Of a stretch of 64,000 bases of DNA, positions 52,766 to 62,051 are shown piece by piece. The DNA is from Bacterioplanes sanyensis. Lineage in GTDB: Bacteria; Pseudomonadota; Gammaproteobacteria; Pseudomonadales; Oceanobacteraceae. Positions within the stretch are counted from its first letter, which is position 1. The number at the start of each line of letters is the position of its first letter. The stretch covers positions 1 to 64,000 of the forward strand of contig NZ_BMYY01000007.1 of assembly GCF_014652515.1 (NCBI RefSeq), read 5' to 3'. The notes under the pieces were generated by a model, which saw only the letters and a program-made list of their open reading frames with translations, had not been told where the DNA came from and ran no database searches. Both the position numbers and the translations under genes were made by a program.

Positions 52766-54280
52766 TCAGTGTTCACTGCGACGCGCAATGGCGGCTTTGG
52801 GCGGCTGCAGCACCAAAGCGCCCAACAAATCATCCACCAGCTGGCGGTTGAGCTGCTCCCCTGGTTGGTGCTCGCGGGCCACCAACTCGGTGAGCTCATG
52901 AAGGTGTTGTTGATGGTCGCCGCGCTGTTCATCGGCCACCAGCTCATCCGCCAGATAGGTTTGCTCACGCCGCTGCCATTGATAGTCATCCAATACCTGC
53001 AAACGCTGCAGTTGGCCTTGCTGGTAATCCGCCTCGACCATGCGCTCACTGCGTTGGGACAGGGTCACGTAGCGATAGCTCTGGCTGCCGAAATCTGGCG
53101 CATCGAGCCCAGGCGCAGCCTCATAAAAACTGGCATCGAGCTGGTATAACTGGGTCTGACGCAGCTGCAACTGTGAGCCTTGCTGCTTCACCTCGGTGTG
53201 CTGTTGCAGCTGCAGTTGGGTGGCGACCTTTTCATGGCGCTTGCTGGGGTCTGGGTTCGGGCGCTCAACGGGCGATTGATAGTGCAGCGAAAAATCCGCT
53301 ACGCCGGTCATCAAACTTTGTGCAGCACCTGTCATCGCTACGATGCCACGATCCAGCGAACCACCTGCGGCTGCAGGCTGTTGCAGTAGCTCAAACGCCT
53401 GCGCCACCATGTTACGCACGCCATCTTTGACCTTGCCATCGCTTAAGCCAGAGTCAATCAGCTGCAAATACTGCTGCAGGCTGGCGGCTGACTGCTCAGC
53501 GTTAAGCGCGCTGCCCCAGCCGGCCGTGGCAACGGTTAAATCCAGCTGGTGGCCATTCCAGTCAAGTTTGAGCTGGCGCTGCTGCTCATCTTGCTGGAAC
53601 TCAAGCTCCAGTTTTTGGCCGCTGTCGTTACTGAACTGAATACGCAACGACGCCAGCTGTGACCCTTGCGTCAGGCCCAATTTGCTCAAGTCAAAGTTGC
53701 CTTGCTCTAACTCGCTGGCCAAACCGTCGATGCGCTGCATCAGCTCGGCTAACTGCTGCTCTGCGTCGCTTAACGGCGCTGAAATGTGGCTATCAAAAGA
53801 CGTGCGCTCGGCCTTCATGCCCTGCTTTTGACCATTCACGCTGGCTTCCACCACACCGCTCTCCTGCCGCCACTGCAGCGACACTTGGCGCCCGGAGCGC
53901 AGTGTCAGGTTGATGTCCAGCGCTTGCTCCTCGGTGCGCAGCAGCCATTTAGGTTGCTCGATTGGGCCATCCATATCGGGCAACAAGGAAGCGTATTGAT
54001 AGCGGCTAATATCACTGTGCCCTCGGCCACTGCCCGTCGCCGCCTGGCTCCAAGCATCGCTCAGTTTGGGCATGCGGCTGAGGTCTGAGCGCAGTGCGAC
54101 GCCATCCTTGTCACGTTGCTGCCACTGCACATACAGCCTTGGTGACTCCAGCAATGGCGGTGCAGGTTCTGATTCTGCCTTCGAGGACTCTAACTGAACC
54201 CGCGGCGCTGTCTGGGGCTGTTCGATGGGCGCCGACGTGAGCGGACGAGCGAATGCGAATGGTGTGCTGACAAGTTTCAT
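52766..54280 (-). CDS. Hypothetical protein, Gln-rich
   Basis: 504 residues, no family recognised. It has no signal peptide and no membrane segment. It is strongly rich in Gln and Leu, particularly the C-terminal third (QLQLQQHTEVKQQGSQLQLR and HQQHLHELTEL), with a long helical central part. A beta-like section near 150-200 (LDINLTLRSGRQVSLQWRQE) and another around 270 resemble repeating strands. Start at 54280 because AAAAGGACACAAGG precedes it; two earlier ATGs lack ribosome sites. It lies just upstream of the TPP-regulated operon but is separated from it by its own end. Monocistronic. Confidence 0.6.
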   Translation of the reverse strand: MKLVSTPFAFARPLTSAPIEQPQTAPRVQLESSKAESEPAPPLLESPRLYVQWQQRDKDGVALRSDLSRMPKLSDAWSQAATGSGRGHSDISRYQYASLLPDMDGPIEQPKWLLRTEEQALDINLTLRSGRQVSLQWRQESGVVEASVNGQKQGMKAERTSFDSHISAPLSDAEQQLAELMQRIDGLASELEQGNFDLSKLGLTQGSQLASLRIQFSNDSGQKLELEFQQDEQQRQLKLDWNGHQLDLTVATAGWGSALNAEQSAASLQQYLQLIDSGLSDGKVKDGVRNMVAQAFELLQQPAAAGGSLDRGIVAMTGAAQSLMTGVADFSLHYQSPVERPNPDPSKRHEKVATQLQLQQHTEVKQQGSQLQLRQTQLYQLDASFYEAAPGLDAPDFGSQSYRYVTLSQRSERMVEADYQQGQLQRLQVLDDYQWQRREQTYLADELVADEQRGDHQQHLHELTELVAREHQPGEQLNRQLVDDLLGALVLQPPKAAIARRSEH

Positions 54281-54474
54281 CCTTGTGTCCTTTTCCATAG
54301 CAGCCGTAGCAACCACAACGGAGCGTTGCCGCTAACACTGACACTCTTGTTAACGGCCGGCCCAAGCCAAACTTCAATCGCACAATTCCTGACACACTGC
54401 TGTATTGATTTTGGCGTAAAAAACACAATATTGGCGCTATAGCACAACAACTGTGATAACCGGAGGACGCGCAG

Positions 54475-55362
54475 ATGCTGCGTATTATTCTATTTCTGGC
54501 AACTAACCTGGCGGTCATCGCCGTTGCCAGCGTAACTCTGTCTTTGCTGGGCGTGGGCAGCTACTTGGAGCAATCCGGTGGCGGCTTGAACCTCACCAAC
54601 TTGATGATCTTCTGCTTGGTGTTCGGCATGGCCGGCTCCTTCGTGTCATTGCTGATCTCCAAGTGGATGGCAAAGAAGTCGATGGGCGTGCAAATCATCG
54701 ACCAACCACAAAATGCTGGCGAACAGTGGCTGGTGAGTAGCGTGAAAGAGCTGGCGGACAAGGCCGGTATTGGCATGCCGGAAGTGGGCATTTTCCATTC
54801 CGATGCGCCTAACGCCTTCGCCACGGGTTGGAATAAAAACGATGCCTTAGTGGCCGTTTCTACCGGTTTGCTGCAGCGCATGGACAAAGAGCAAGTCAAA
54901 GCCGTGCTGGGCCATGAAATCGGCCACGTCGCCAACGGTGATATGGTCACTCTGGCACTGATTCAGGGCGTGGTGAACGCCTTTGTTATGTTTTTTGCCC
55001 GCATCATCGGCAACTTTGTTGACCGAGTAGTGTTTAAAAACGAAGACGGCCCTGGCATCGCGTTTTTTGTCACCACCCTCATTGCCGAGGTGATTTTAGG
55101 CATTCTGGCCTCGACCATTGTTGCCTGGTTTAGCCGCCGCCGTGAGTACCGTGCCGACCAGGCTGGTGCCGAGTTGGTCAGCCCAGCTGCCATGATGAGT
55201 GCTTTGGCAGCGCTGCAGCAAAGCTACGATCAGCCATCCGACTTGAGCGGTGAGCTGGTGGCCTTTGGCATTCGCGGTGAGGGCAAACTGGCCGCCCTGA
55301 TGGCCAGCCACCCGCCACTGGATCAGCGCATTAACGCCTTGCGCCAGCGCTACGCAGCCTAA
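54475..55362 (+). CDS. htpX: Membrane zinc metalloprotease HtpX
   Basis: 295 residues. Two N-terminal membrane segments, the zinc site [13 protein letters not shown], two more membrane segments and the distal ligand region [18 protein letters not shown]. It degrades misfolded inner-membrane proteins. A strong CCGGAGGA ribosome site precedes the ATG at 54475. Regulation by a heat-shock or envelope-stress factor is usual for the family, but I see no clear sigma-32 promoter in the upstream gap. Confidence 0.96.
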   Translation: MLRIILFLATNLAVIAVASVTLSLLGVGSYLEQSGGGLNLTNLMIFCLVFGMAGSFVSLLISKWMAKKSMGVQIIDQPQNAGEQWLVSSVKELADKAGIGMPEVGIFHSDAPNAFATGWNKNDALVAVSTGLLQRMDKEQVKAVLGHEIGHVANGDMVTLALIQGVVNAFVMFFARIIGNFVDRVVFKNEDGPGIAFFVTTLIAEVILGILASTIVAWFSRRREYRADQAGAELVSPAAMMSALAALQQSYDQPSDLSGELVAFGIRGEGKLAALMASHPPLDQRINALRQRYAA

Positions 55363-55370
55363 CCTAATTG

Positions 55371-55395
55371 AAAAGCCGCATCCGCGGCTTTTTTT
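55371..55395. terminator. Bidirectional terminator between htpX and the carbonic anhydrase gene
   Basis: AGCCGC (55374-55379), ATCC, GCGGCT (55384-55389), with A-run before and a run of seven T after. It serves both convergent genes. Confidence 0.9.
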
Positions 55396-55945
55396 ATGCC
55401 TGGTCGTAGCCCTCGGCCAAGTGCTTATCTTTTAAGCGCACATAGTTGCCAGCACCGTAAGTGAAGAAACTGCGCTCTTTGTCGGTGATCGGGCGGGCCT
55501 TTTTTGCTGGGCTGCCAACATATAAATGGCCGCTTTCCAGCACCTTGCCCGGTGTGACCACTGCGCCGGCGGCCACGATGACCTCATCTTCCACCACAGC
55601 GCCATCCATAATCATGGATTTCATGCCGATCAATACTCGGTTGCCAACGCGACAGCCATGCAGCATGGCTTGGTGGCCGATGGTCACGTCATCGCCAATT
55701 TCCAATGGGTAGCCACCCGGGTTGTAGTCGCTGGCATGGGTAATGTGCAACACCGCGCCATCTTGCACACTGGTACGGGCGCCGATGCGAATATGGTGCA
55801 TGTCGCCACGCACCACGGCTAACGGCCAAACTGAGCTGTCATCACCGATGCTGACATCGCCGATTACCACCGCCGTACGGTCCACAAACACACGTTCGCC
55901 AAGCTCAGGTGCCGTGCCTTGATAACTGCGAATATCTGCCATCAC
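55394..55945 (-). CDS. Gamma-carbonic anhydrase family protein (YrdA-like)
   Basis: 183 residues, left-handed beta-helix of hexapeptide repeats (VFVDRTAVVIGDVSIGDDSSVW, VLIGMKSMIMDGAVVEDEVIV). The metal-binding His residues of the gamma class lie in VQDGAVLHITHASD and TIGHQAMLHGCRVG. It ends in a C-terminal helix. The family includes active carbonic anhydrases and inactive relatives such as YrdA, so activity is uncertain. Divergent from prlC. Two adjacent ATGs (55945, 55942) are possible starts. Confidence 0.88.
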   Translation of the reverse strand: MMADIRSYQGTAPELGERVFVDRTAVVIGDVSIGDDSSVWPLAVVRGDMHHIRIGARTSVQDGAVLHITHASDYNPGGYPLEIGDDVTIGHQAMLHGCRVGNRVLIGMKSMIMDGAVVEDEVIVAAGAVVTPGKVLESGHLYVGSPAKKARPITDKERSFFTYGAGNYVRLKDKHLAEGYDQA

Positions 55946-56017
55946 TGTTGTCTCTTGATTTGAATTTCCGCTATTTGACCCAATAACGGTAACGATGCCA
56001 AATTTTAGGAACGCCTC

Positions 56018-58066
56018 ATGAGTAACCCGTTACTGCAGTCGCACACACTGCCTCCGTTCTCGGCCATTCGCCCAGAGCACATTCAGCCCGCCATTGAACA
56101 ACTGTTAGAAAAAAACCGTCAGCGCATTGATGCCCTGCTCTCCAGTCAGCCTGACGCCAGTTGGGACAACCTGCTCGCCCCATTAGAGCAATGGGAAGAC
56201 GAGCTGGCCCAAGCTTGGTCACCCGTGGGCCACTTAAATGGCACCATGAACTCAGATGAGCTGCGCGATGCTTACAACGCTTGCTTGCCTTTGCTCAGCC
56301 AGTACAGCACCGAAATGGGCCAAAACCGTGCCCTGTTTGATGCCTATAAAGCGGTGCGCGATTCGGCCGATTTCGAGCAATTAAGCCAAGCTAAGCAAAC
56401 CGCCATTGAGCACGCGTTGCGCGACTTTCGCTTGGCGGGTGTCGACTTAGACGACGACAACAAGCGTCGCTTTGGTGAAATCAAACAGCGCTTGTCTGAG
56501 CTGACCAGCAAGTTTGGTGAAAACGTGCTCGATGCCACCCAAGCTTGGAACAAACACATCAGCGACGAAGCCCAACTGGCCGGCCTGCCCGACAGTGCCA
56601 AAGGCTTGCTGGCACAATTAGCCCAGCAGCAAGACCAAGATGGCTGGCTCATCACCTTAGACGCGCCGGCCTATTTGCCGATCATGAGCTACGCCGATGA
56701 CCGCCAACTGCGTGAAGAGGTGTACACCGCCTTTATCACCCGCGCCTCTGAGTTGGGCCCCAATGGCGGTGAGTTCGACAACAGCGCCATCATGGACGAA
56801 ATCCTTGAATTGCGCTTTGAGCTGGCGCAGTTGCTGGGCTTTGACAGCTATGCCGAATACTCCGTCGCCACCAAGATGGCCGCCAGCGCCGATGAAGTCA
56901 TGACCTTCCTTAACGACCTGGCCACCCGCAGTAAGCCACAGGCGGAAAAAGAGTTTGCCGAGCTGCAGCAGTTTGCCGCCGCTGAGTTAGGTCTGACCGA
57001 GTTGCAGCCGTGGGACGTGACCTACGCGGCCGAAAAACTGCGCCAACAGCGCTACGCCATTTCCCAAGAAGACATTCGCCCTTATTTGCCCATCGACCGC
57101 GTGCTGAGCGGCATGTTTGAGGTGGTATCTCGCCTGTTTGGCGTGACCTTCGAAGAGCAAAGCGAGTTCGATAACTACCACCCGGATGTGCGCTTCTTCC
57201 ACGTATTAAAAGACGGCCAGCAAGTGGCGGCTTTTTACCTCGACCTGTATGCCCGTGCGAAAAAACGCGGCGGTGCTTGGATGGACGATTGCCGCATTCG
57301 CCGCCAAACCGCCAATGGCTTGCAGCTGCCGGTGGCCTATCTGGTGTGCAACTTCAGCCCCGCCGTCGGCGATACGCCCGCTTTGCTGACCCACGACGAG
57401 CTGACCACCTTGTTCCACGAATTTGGCCACGGCTTGCACCACATGCTGACCCAAATCGACGTGGCGGCAGTCAGTGGCATTAACGGCGTTGCTTGGGATG
57501 CCGTCGAGCTGCCCAGCCAGTTCCTGGAGAACTGGTGCTATGAGCCGGAAGCGCTGGCGTTTATCAGCGGCCATTATGAAACCGGTGAGCCGCTGCCGCA
57601 GGCGCTGCTCGATAAGCTACTGGCCGCTAAGAACTTCCAAAGCGCCATGATGATGATGCGCCAGCTGGAATTTGCTTTATTCGACTTCCGCCTGCACCAC
57701 GAATACCGCGATGACCACCGCATTGCCGTGCAAGACATCATCGATCAGGTGCGTGAGCAAGTAGCCGTCGTGCCCGTCGCCGACTGCAACCGCTTCCAGC
57801 ATGGCTTTAGCCATATCTTTGCGGGCGGTTACGCAGCGGGCTACTACTCCTATAAATGGGCCGAGGTGTTAAGTGCGGACGCCTATTCGCGCTTTGAAGA
57901 AGAAGGCATCTTTAATACCGCCACCGGCGCTAGCTTTCGCGATCAGATTTTGGCCAACGGCGGCAGCCGTGAAGCGGCGGAACTGTTCAGCGCCTTCCGC
58001 GGTCGTAAGCCGTCAGTAGAGCCATTGTTACGCCACAGTGGCATTGTTGAGGAGAACGCCGCCTGA
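56018..58066 (+). CDS. prlC: Oligopeptidase A
   Basis: 682 residues, an M3-family metallopeptidase. Zinc motif HEFGH in TTLFHEFGHGLHHML, the third ligand region ELPSQFLENW, and the C-terminal FSHIFAGGYAAGYYSYKWAEVL typical of PrlC. A cytosolic enzyme that degrades signal peptides and small peptides. Stop codon overlaps the start of yheV (TGATG). Confidence 0.95.
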   Translation: MSNPLLQSHTLPPFSAIRPEHIQPAIEQLLEKNRQRIDALLSSQPDASWDNLLAPLEQWEDELAQAWSPVGHLNGTMNSDELRDAYNACLPLLSQYSTEMGQNRALFDAYKAVRDSADFEQLSQAKQTAIEHALRDFRLAGVDLDDDNKRRFGEIKQRLSELTSKFGENVLDATQAWNKHISDEAQLAGLPDSAKGLLAQLAQQQDQDGWLITLDAPAYLPIMSYADDRQLREEVYTAFITRASELGPNGGEFDNSAIMDEILELRFELAQLLGFDSYAEYSVATKMAASADEVMTFLNDLATRSKPQAEKEFAELQQFAAAELGLTELQPWDVTYAAEKLRQQRYAISQEDIRPYLPIDRVLSGMFEVVSRLFGVTFEEQSEFDNYHPDVRFFHVLKDGQQVAAFYLDLYARAKKRGGAWMDDCRIRRQTANGLQLPVAYLVCNFSPAVGDTPALLTHDELTTLFHEFGHGLHHMLTQIDVAAVSGINGVAWDAVELPSQFLENWCYEPEALAFISGHYETGEPLPQALLDKLLAAKNFQSAMMMMRQLEFALFDFRLHHEYRDDHRIAVQDIIDQVREQVAVVPVADCNRFQHGFSHIFAGGYAAGYYSYKWAEVLSADAYSRFEEEGIFNTATGASFRDQILANGGSREAAELFSAFRGRKPSVEPLLRHSGIVEENAA

Positions 58067-58332
58067 TGAATAAACGTCGCTTTATCGCTGGGGCCGTGTG
58101 CCCCAAATGCGCCGCCATGGATCGCATCGTGATGTTCCGCAACGACGACGGCGACGATGTGCGCGAATGCATCGATTGCGGCTTCAGCCAAACCAGTCGC
58201 GAGCAAGAGCAGCAAGATGCCCAAGCAGCGGAGCTGGCTACCCGAGTAACACCGCAAGGTGGCAAAGCCGTGTTCGATGAAGGCGAGCAACCGCTGCGCA
58301 TCTTGGGTAGTCCGACGGATAAAAGCGAATGA
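58066..58332 (+). CDS. YheV family putative zinc-ribbon protein
   Basis: 88 residues. The N-terminal CPKC and the later CIDCG are the two metal-binding pairs of a zinc ribbon, within MNKRRFIAGAVCPKC and DDVRECIDCGFSQTS. The rest is polar and Gln-rich. Overlaps the prlC stop by one base, the usual operon arrangement, and may function with it. Function unknown. Confidence 0.9.
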   Translation: MNKRRFIAGAVCPKCAAMDRIVMFRNDDGDDVRECIDCGFSQTSREQEQQDAQAAELATRVTPQGGKAVFDEGEQPLRILGSPTDKSE

Positions 58333-58375
58333 TTTTCATCCACTAACGCGAAGTAAGGGCCATAGATTTTTATAA

Positions 58376-58391
58376 TTGAATGGCCATTCAA
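58376..58391. promoter_or_regulatory. Perfect 16-bp palindrome TTGAATGGCCATTCAA
   Basis: Perfect inverted repeat with 8-bp half-sites, in the 283-bp gap between yheV and the COG3014 gene. The form suits a TetR-type operator, but no TetR gene is in the window. Its regulator is unknown. The rest of the gap holds the terminator at 58437-58474 and no gene. Confidence 0.45.
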
Positions 58392-58436
58392 TCGCCAGTA
58401 AACTGCAGTCATCAGAATCAAACAGCACCCTAGCTG

Positions 58437-58474
58437 AAAAAGCCCCACTGGCACGGATGTCAGTGGGGCTTTTT
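58437..58474. terminator. Rho-independent terminator after yheV
   Basis: AGCCCCACTG (58441-58450), ten-base loop, CAGTGGGGCT (58461-58470), with A-run before and TTTTT after. It ends the prlC-yheV transcript. Confidence 0.92.
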
Positions 58475-58615
58475 ATTACCAAACAGGAGTCATCCTGCGC
58501 AGCCGGTCACAAACCGGCGCGACATAGCTAAGACCTCTCGCGCCTATCTTGGCATTTGCCAAATGCTCAGGTTACACTGCCGCCACTTTTTTTCTGAGCA
58601 TAGGGAGTTGCTGCT

Positions 58616-60382
58616 TTGCATACTGCTAATCATGGGCGTCCAACCCAACCTGCGTCCCGCTTTTTCACCACCTTAAAACGTACCCTTATCGTTACCGGTC
58701 TGGGCATCATGGCCACCGGCTGTGCCACCTATGGCAAGGGCGTGGAACAAGCTCTGTCGGAAGTGGAACAAGGCCAATACGTGGCGGCGGAAGCCAGTTT
58801 TAAGAAAACCCTCGACGCCGAGGGCAATGACCGCCTGCTGTATCACTTAGAGCTGGGCGTGGTTAAGCATCTACAAAACGACTTTGCCGCCAGTAACGAG
58901 TTACTGGAACAAGCCAGCCGCATTGCCGAAGACTTAGAAACCACCAGTGTCACCGACACCATGGCGGTGATGATGTCGAACCCTCGTCAAGGCCCCTACA
59001 GTGGTGCCGACTTTGAAAAGGTTTACATCAACTACTACAAAGCACTGAACTACTTTGGCCTAGCGCAACAAGCGCAAACCCGCACGGAATACTTGGCTGC
59101 CCTGGAAGGCGCACGCATCGAATCTCGTCGTTTGATCATTCGCCTAAACGACTTGAATACGCGCAAAGGCACCTACGCCGAGCAGGCTGAAAAAGACGAC
59201 CAGCTGTTCAACAAAATCCTGAAAATCTTTGAAAAGCTGCAAGGCAACTTGGTCGATATGGACCAGCTGCAATACCGCGATGATGCCATGGCGCATTACC
59301 TCACCGGCATCAGCTTTGAAATGAATGGCGAATACGACAACGCCCGTATCAGCTATGAAAAAGCAGCGAAAAGCTACGAAGGCGGCTTTGTTAAGCAGTT
59401 CCGTCTGGATGAGGAAATGACCGAGCAAGCCTGGTTCGACGCCATTCGCATGATGTACAAAGATGGCCTTACCACCAAAGCGCGCAAAGCACGCAAAGAC
59501 AAGCTGTCGCCAAAGCGTCAGACCGAGCTGAAGCGCTGGCTCAGCGATGACTTCGCGCAACTGGTGGTACTGGAGCACAAAGGCCTAGCACCCCAGCGTC
59601 GCGAAATGAACCTGAGCTTATCGGCCAACCCAACGCTGAAAGCCTTGGAGCTGACGCCGTACGCCTTCGCCACCGATCGCTACCAGCTGGCCTGGTTCTA
59701 CTTGCTGTATGCCGACAAGGACTTTGTCGATGCCCTAGCTAATTACCTGAACGCGATGGAAGTTGGCATTGCGCTGAACAGCTTTACCAAAACTCAAACC
59801 CTAGGCCCACTGTGGGACACCGCGGTTGATTTGGGCGTAATCAACGCCATTGGCAGCTCCACCCGCGTGACCGTGCCTTATTACCGTCCGGTCAAACCAT
59901 TAGGGCGCTCGGTATTAACGGTCAACGGCAACAGCAGTGATCTAATCAAAGCGTCTAACCCAGCGCAAATGGGTATTCAGGAGCAAATGACGCGCTCCTC
60001 CACCGACATTCAGCTGGCACTGGCACGCGCCGTGCTCAAAGGCTTGACCGCCGATACCGTGGGCAAAGCCGGTGGCTTCTTAAGCGTGGTCGGTACGGTT
60101 GGCAAGCTGACGGCGCAACTGACAGACGCCGCGGAAACCCGCAACTGGTTGCTGTTGCCCCAAGATATTCGCGTGCGCCGCGTACTATTAGAGCCAGGTC
60201 AGCATGAGCTAGAGCTGAACTCACAGTTGCACGGTAAGCAAATCCACCGCAACAGCATTACCATGGACGTCAAAGCCGGTGACATGCGTCTCTGGCGAGT
60301 ACGTTCTCTCCCTAAAGCTGTCACCGGTGCCGCCGCGCCCGATGCAGCTCAAGAACCCGTTTTACAGACCGCTGAACATTAA
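58616..60382 (+). CDS. COG3014 family lipoprotein
   Basis: 588 residues. A signal peptide with lipobox ATGC in IVTGLGIMATGCATYGKG makes it a lipoprotein. TPR-like helical repeats follow (VEQGQYVAAEASFKKTLDAE, LLYHLELGVVKHLQNDFAA), consistent with COG3014, a family of unknown function. The TTG at 58616 is the start: AGGGAG lies 8 bases before it and no earlier start is in frame. Next genes code for LpoB and an LPP20-like lipoprotein, so it probably acts in cell-wall or outer-membrane assembly. Spacing to lpoB is 12 bases. Confidence 0.8.
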   Translation: MHTANHGRPTQPASRFFTTLKRTLIVTGLGIMATGCATYGKGVEQALSEVEQGQYVAAEASFKKTLDAEGNDRLLYHLELGVVKHLQNDFAASNELLEQASRIAEDLETTSVTDTMAVMMSNPRQGPYSGADFEKVYINYYKALNYFGLAQQAQTRTEYLAALEGARIESRRLIIRLNDLNTRKGTYAEQAEKDDQLFNKILKIFEKLQGNLVDMDQLQYRDDAMAHYLTGISFEMNGEYDNARISYEKAAKSYEGGFVKQFRLDEEMTEQAWFDAIRMMYKDGLTTKARKARKDKLSPKRQTELKRWLSDDFAQLVVLEHKGLAPQRREMNLSLSANPTLKALELTPYAFATDRYQLAWFYLLYADKDFVDALANYLNAMEVGIALNSFTKTQTLGPLWDTAVDLGVINAIGSSTRVTVPYYRPVKPLGRSVLTVNGNSSDLIKASNPAQMGIQEQMTRSSTDIQLALARAVLKGLTADTVGKAGGFLSVVGTVGKLTAQLTDAAETRNWLLLPQDIRVRRVLLEPGQHELELNSQLHGKQIHRNSITMDVKAGDMRLWRVRSLPKAVTGAAAPDAAQEPVLQTAEH

Positions 60383-60394
60383 GGAAGACTTGTT

Positions 60395-61000
60395 ATGCCA
60401 TTGAACATTACCCGCCTGACGACCCTGACCCTACTGGGCGCAGCACTGGCCGTGAGCAGCGGTTGTGCAACCAAGGTATCGCGCGTCGATACCAGCACCG
60501 AAATCGCTCTGTCTGACCGCTGGAATGCCAAAGACTCTGAGCTGGTCGCTAACGAAATGATCGACGATATGATGTCGTTCCCATGGGCGCGTGACTTCTC
60601 GCAGAACCACACGCGTCGTCCTACCATCATCATTTCTCGCATTGCTAACAAGTCGCACGAGCACATCGCCGTCGACACTTTCGTTAACGACGTTAAACGC
60701 GCCATCATTCGCTCTGGCCGTGCCGACTTCGTCGCTGGTGGTGCTGAGCGTGAAGCCATTCGTGCTGAGCGTCGCGATCAGGAAATGAATGCCCACAACG
60801 CCAAAGAAATGGGTCAAGAAAATGCCGCCGACTTTGCCCTGTCGGGCAGCATCAACTCCATCGTTGACCAGGTTGGCAACGATCGCGTGACCTTCTACCA
60901 AGTCGACATGAAGCTGATCGACATGCAATCTAACCGTGAAGTGTGGAACGGTCAGAAGAAGATCCAAAAACTGCAAGAGAAGAACTCGTTTGGCTTCTAA
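60395..61000 (+). CDS. lpoB: Penicillin-binding protein activator LpoB
   Basis: 201 residues. Lipobox SSGC in AVSSGCATKVSRVD, then the LpoB domain with RPTIIISRIANKSHEHIAVDTFVNDVKRAIIRSG and ADFALSGSINSIV, ending in DMQSNREVWNGQKKIQK. In E. coli it activates PBP1b from the outer membrane. The flanking COG3014 and LPP20-like genes form a recurrent envelope set. The ribosome site AAGGAAGA overlaps the upstream stop. Its end overlaps the next gene's start by 11 bases. Confidence 0.85.
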   Translation: MPLNITRLTTLTLLGAALAVSSGCATKVSRVDTSTEIALSDRWNAKDSELVANEMIDDMMSFPWARDFSQNHTRRPTIIISRIANKSHEHIAVDTFVNDVKRAIIRSGRADFVAGGAEREAIRAERRDQEMNAHNAKEMGQENAADFALSGSINSIVDQVGNDRVTFYQVDMKLIDMQSNREVWNGQKKIQKLQEKNSFGF

Positions 61001-62024
61001 ACCAGCCATACTGCTGGCGCTCACCGGCGGCTTAATGCTCGCCGGCTGCAGCAGCCAGCCCAGCCACGACGCTGGGCGCAGCACCGACCTGCCGATGTGG
61101 GTCGAGCAAGCGCCGCAGCGTGCTGGCTTCGCCTACGGCGTTGGCAGTATGGAAGTCTACGGTGATCCAGTAGAAGCACAGCAACGCGCGGCAGACTTAG
61201 CCCGTGCCGATCTGGTCAGCCAGCTTAAAGTCACCATCAGCGGTGACTTCGACAACCGCGTCACCGAACGCAGCGGCACCGGTCGCGAGACCGAAGTCGA
61301 GCGCGTGGTGCGCCAGCAAGTGCGCAGTCAAATCAAACCCGTTGAGCTGGATGAAGTTCGCATCAGTGAGCAGTACAGCGGCCAGTTTAACGGTCGCCAG
61401 TATGCCTATGCCCTGGCCGAGCTGGATCGCAGTGCGGCGTCAGCACGACTGAGACAGCGCATTGCCGATGTCGAGGCAAAGTTACAGCCTTTGGCCGCTA
61501 GCCAGCCGCAAGGTAGCCGCTTGCAGCGTTTGCAGCAGCTATTGCCGGCAATGCCGTTGTTTGAGCAGCGCCGCCAGCTGGCTGAGCAGTTGGCATTTGT
61601 ATCGACCAGTCGCCGCAGCGAGCCGTTAGCCGATGAGTTGCAGCAACTGCAGCAGCGTATTTTTGCCTTAATCGGTGAATTGCAGGTCGCTGTGGTGGTG
61701 CGAGATCGCGACGCCCAAAAGCTAGAGACTTCGGTAATGGAAGCGCTGACCGAGCAAGGTTTGCGCATTCAAGCCGACGGTGCGGATCTGACCTTTGAGT
61801 TAGAAGCAGATATCAGTGGCCGCTATAGCAACCAGACCCATTATGTGTTTGCCGATTGCCGCGTGCGCATTGTCGATGGCGATGGTCGAGTGCTATCAGT
61901 ATTTAGCGAACGCGCTAAAGGGGTGTCTGGCGTGTACGATATGGCACGTCAAAAAGCCGCCCAGCGCTTAGCCGATGCCATGAGCGATGCCTTTGCTGCC
62001 AGCCTCGTTGAAATGCTGAACTAG
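60990..62024 (+). CDS. LPP20-like lipoprotein
   Basis: 344 residues, starting with TTG at 60990. GAGAAG lies about 7 bases before it and the following ASKPAILLALTGGLMLAGC is a lipoprotein signal. FAYGVGSMEVYGD and ARADLVSQLKVTISGDFD match the LPP20 domain (named after the H. pylori lipoprotein). The ATG at 60936 in the same frame would lie within LpoB. A second domain (about 230-340) begins LIGELQVAVVVRDRDAQ and recalls periplasmic CsgG-like strands. The function in the envelope is unknown. Co-transcribed with lpoB. Confidence 0.75.
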   Translation: MASKPAILLALTGGLMLAGCSSQPSHDAGRSTDLPMWVEQAPQRAGFAYGVGSMEVYGDPVEAQQRAADLARADLVSQLKVTISGDFDNRVTERSGTGRETEVERVVRQQVRSQIKPVELDEVRISEQYSGQFNGRQYAYALAELDRSAASARLRQRIADVEAKLQPLAASQPQGSRLQRLQQLLPAMPLFEQRRQLAEQLAFVSTSRRSEPLADELQQLQQRIFALIGELQVAVVVRDRDAQKLETSVMEALTEQGLRIQADGADLTFELEADISGRYSNQTHYVFADCRVRIVDGDGRVLSVFSERAKGVSGVYDMARQKAAQRLADAMSDAFAASLVEMLN

Positions 62025-62051
62025 AAAAAAAGCCCCGAAGGGGCTTTTTTA
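62025..62051. terminator. Bidirectional terminator
   Basis: AGCCCC (62031-62036), GAA, GGGGCT (62040-62045), with A-run before and T-run after. It serves the LPP20-like gene and the convergent yceI gene. Confidence 0.92.
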
